64,000 nucleotides of DNA from an uncultured Sulfitobacter sp. (GTDB lineage: Bacteria > Pseudomonadota > Alphaproteobacteria > Rhodobacterales > Rhodobacteraceae), in NCBI RefSeq assembly GCF_947500075.1, contig NZ_CANMQS010000002.1, positions 372,001-436,000 on the forward strand, in the 5' to 3' direction. Every line of letters starts with the position of its first letter. Position 1 is the stretch's first letter. Shown piece after piece: positions 63,663 to 64,000 of this stretch. Under the pieces are notes generated by a model. That model did no database searches, was not told the DNA's origin, and saw nothing but the letters and a program-made list of their open reading frames with translations. A program made the position numbers and the translations under genes.

Positions 63663-64000
63663 ATGAAGAACCTGAAAAAGCAACGACGTATCCAGATCAT
63701 TGCATTGGCGGTGGTGGCGCTGATCGGCTCCACCGCGCTGATTGGCTACGCGATGCGGGATGGGATCAACTTCTTCATGTCGCCCACACAGATCATCGCG
63801 GAGCCGCCCGCGCCGAACGAAGTGCTGCGGATCGGCGGGCTGGTGGTGGAGGATTCGATCCGTCCGGATACCGGGCAGAAGTTCTTCTTCTCTGTCACCG
63901 ATGGTGGGGCGATTGTGCCGGTGCATTACGTGGGCGATGACATCCCACCGGATCTGTTCAGCGAGGGCGAAGGCATGGTTGGCACCGGAAGCTACGTCAA
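63663..64000 (+). CDS. ccmE: Cytochrome c maturation protein CcmE, 3' end missing
   Basis: The first 112 codons of a heme chaperone run off the right edge. A short basic N-terminus (MKNLKKQRR) and one membrane anchor (IIALAVVALIGSTALIGYAM) are followed by the CcmE beta-barrel segments VLRIGGLVVEDSI and VHYVGDDIPPDLFSEGEGMV. The heme-binding His lies beyond the window. It probably starts a ccm gene run. Confidence 0.93.
   Translation, partial: MKNLKKQRRIQIIALAVVALIGSTALIGYAMRDGINFFMSPTQIIAEPPAPNEVLRIGGLVVEDSIRPDTGQKFFFSVTDGGAIVPVHYVGDDIPPDLFSEGEGMVGTGSYV

Noticed and set aside
1-64000. CRISPR array, prophage, insertion sequence or restriction-modification locus
   Set aside because: No regularly spaced repeats, transposase, integrase, phage structural or methylase genes were seen in any frame.

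Overview
The window is a gene-dense stretch of alphaproteobacterial chromosome, most likely from a Roseobacter-group Rhodobacteraceae bacterium. This is inferred from the high G+C content, the nuo operon interspersed with small non-nuo genes, the birA-coaX-rnj set behind nuoN, the alr-pqiA-radA-cvpA-purF order, argC next to ccmE, and paired Hint-domain proteins. There is no rRNA, tRNA, CRISPR array, prophage or insertion sequence that I can see. About 58 protein genes are supported. Two are cut by the window edges: a probable nuoH tail on the left and the start of ccmE on the right.

Layout, left to right. 1-7.6 kb: end of the complex I operon (nuoH tail, nuoI, J, K, L, M, N) with three extra small genes joined to it by ATGA overlaps. 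7.6-10.8 kb: birA, coaX and ribonuclease J. 10.9-11.9 kb: an orphan A+T-rich nuclease-like gene and a 430-bp gap. 11.9-18 kb (minus strand): a DEAD-box helicase, a prfC-led operon with a glycosyltransferase, and a Hint protein. 18.1-22.1 kb (plus strand): an SDR enzyme, a HEAT-type DNA alkylation repair-like protein, and an ABC ATPase coupled to two tandem Lin0512-family proteins, with identical 29-bp inverted repeats around that last cassette. 22.3-30.5 kb: a WYL regulator, tatABC with a DUF815 ATPase, a second Hint protein, and the surE-pcm-LysM/M23 envelope operon.

30.8-42.6 kb: purF, cvpA, radA, pqiA, alr, a secreted hydrolase, an exported agmatine deiminase-like protein, dnaB, pyrE and pyrC. 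42.7-48.8 kb (minus strand): a glycan-modification cluster of three GT2 glycosyltransferases, one with a long N-terminal extension, a sulfotransferase and a degenerate hydrolase-like protein. 49-51.3 kb: a MoxR/CoxE-type pair. 51.5-56 kb: purL and a large MscS channel. 56.3-60.8 kb: a LysR regulator divergent from a fused indolepyruvate:ferredoxin oxidoreductase. 60.8-64 kb: an acyltransferase, murI, argC and ccmE.

The less ordinary content is mainly non-coding. There are clustered perfect palindromes at two sites (nuoJ-nuoK gap and pqiA-radA junction, where they encode the PqiA C-terminus). Two further dispersed repeat families have three copies each. A ~168-bp inverted repeat separates coxE from purL. 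A DnaA-box match lies in front of dnaB. Dyads lie in front of moxR and between lysR and the oxidoreductase gene. On the minus strand at 56.1-56.2 kb there is a good candidate small RNA with a heat-shock-like promoter, a CCUCCC segment and a strong terminator. All functional calls rest on motif recognition and gene order in the sequence; no database search was run.
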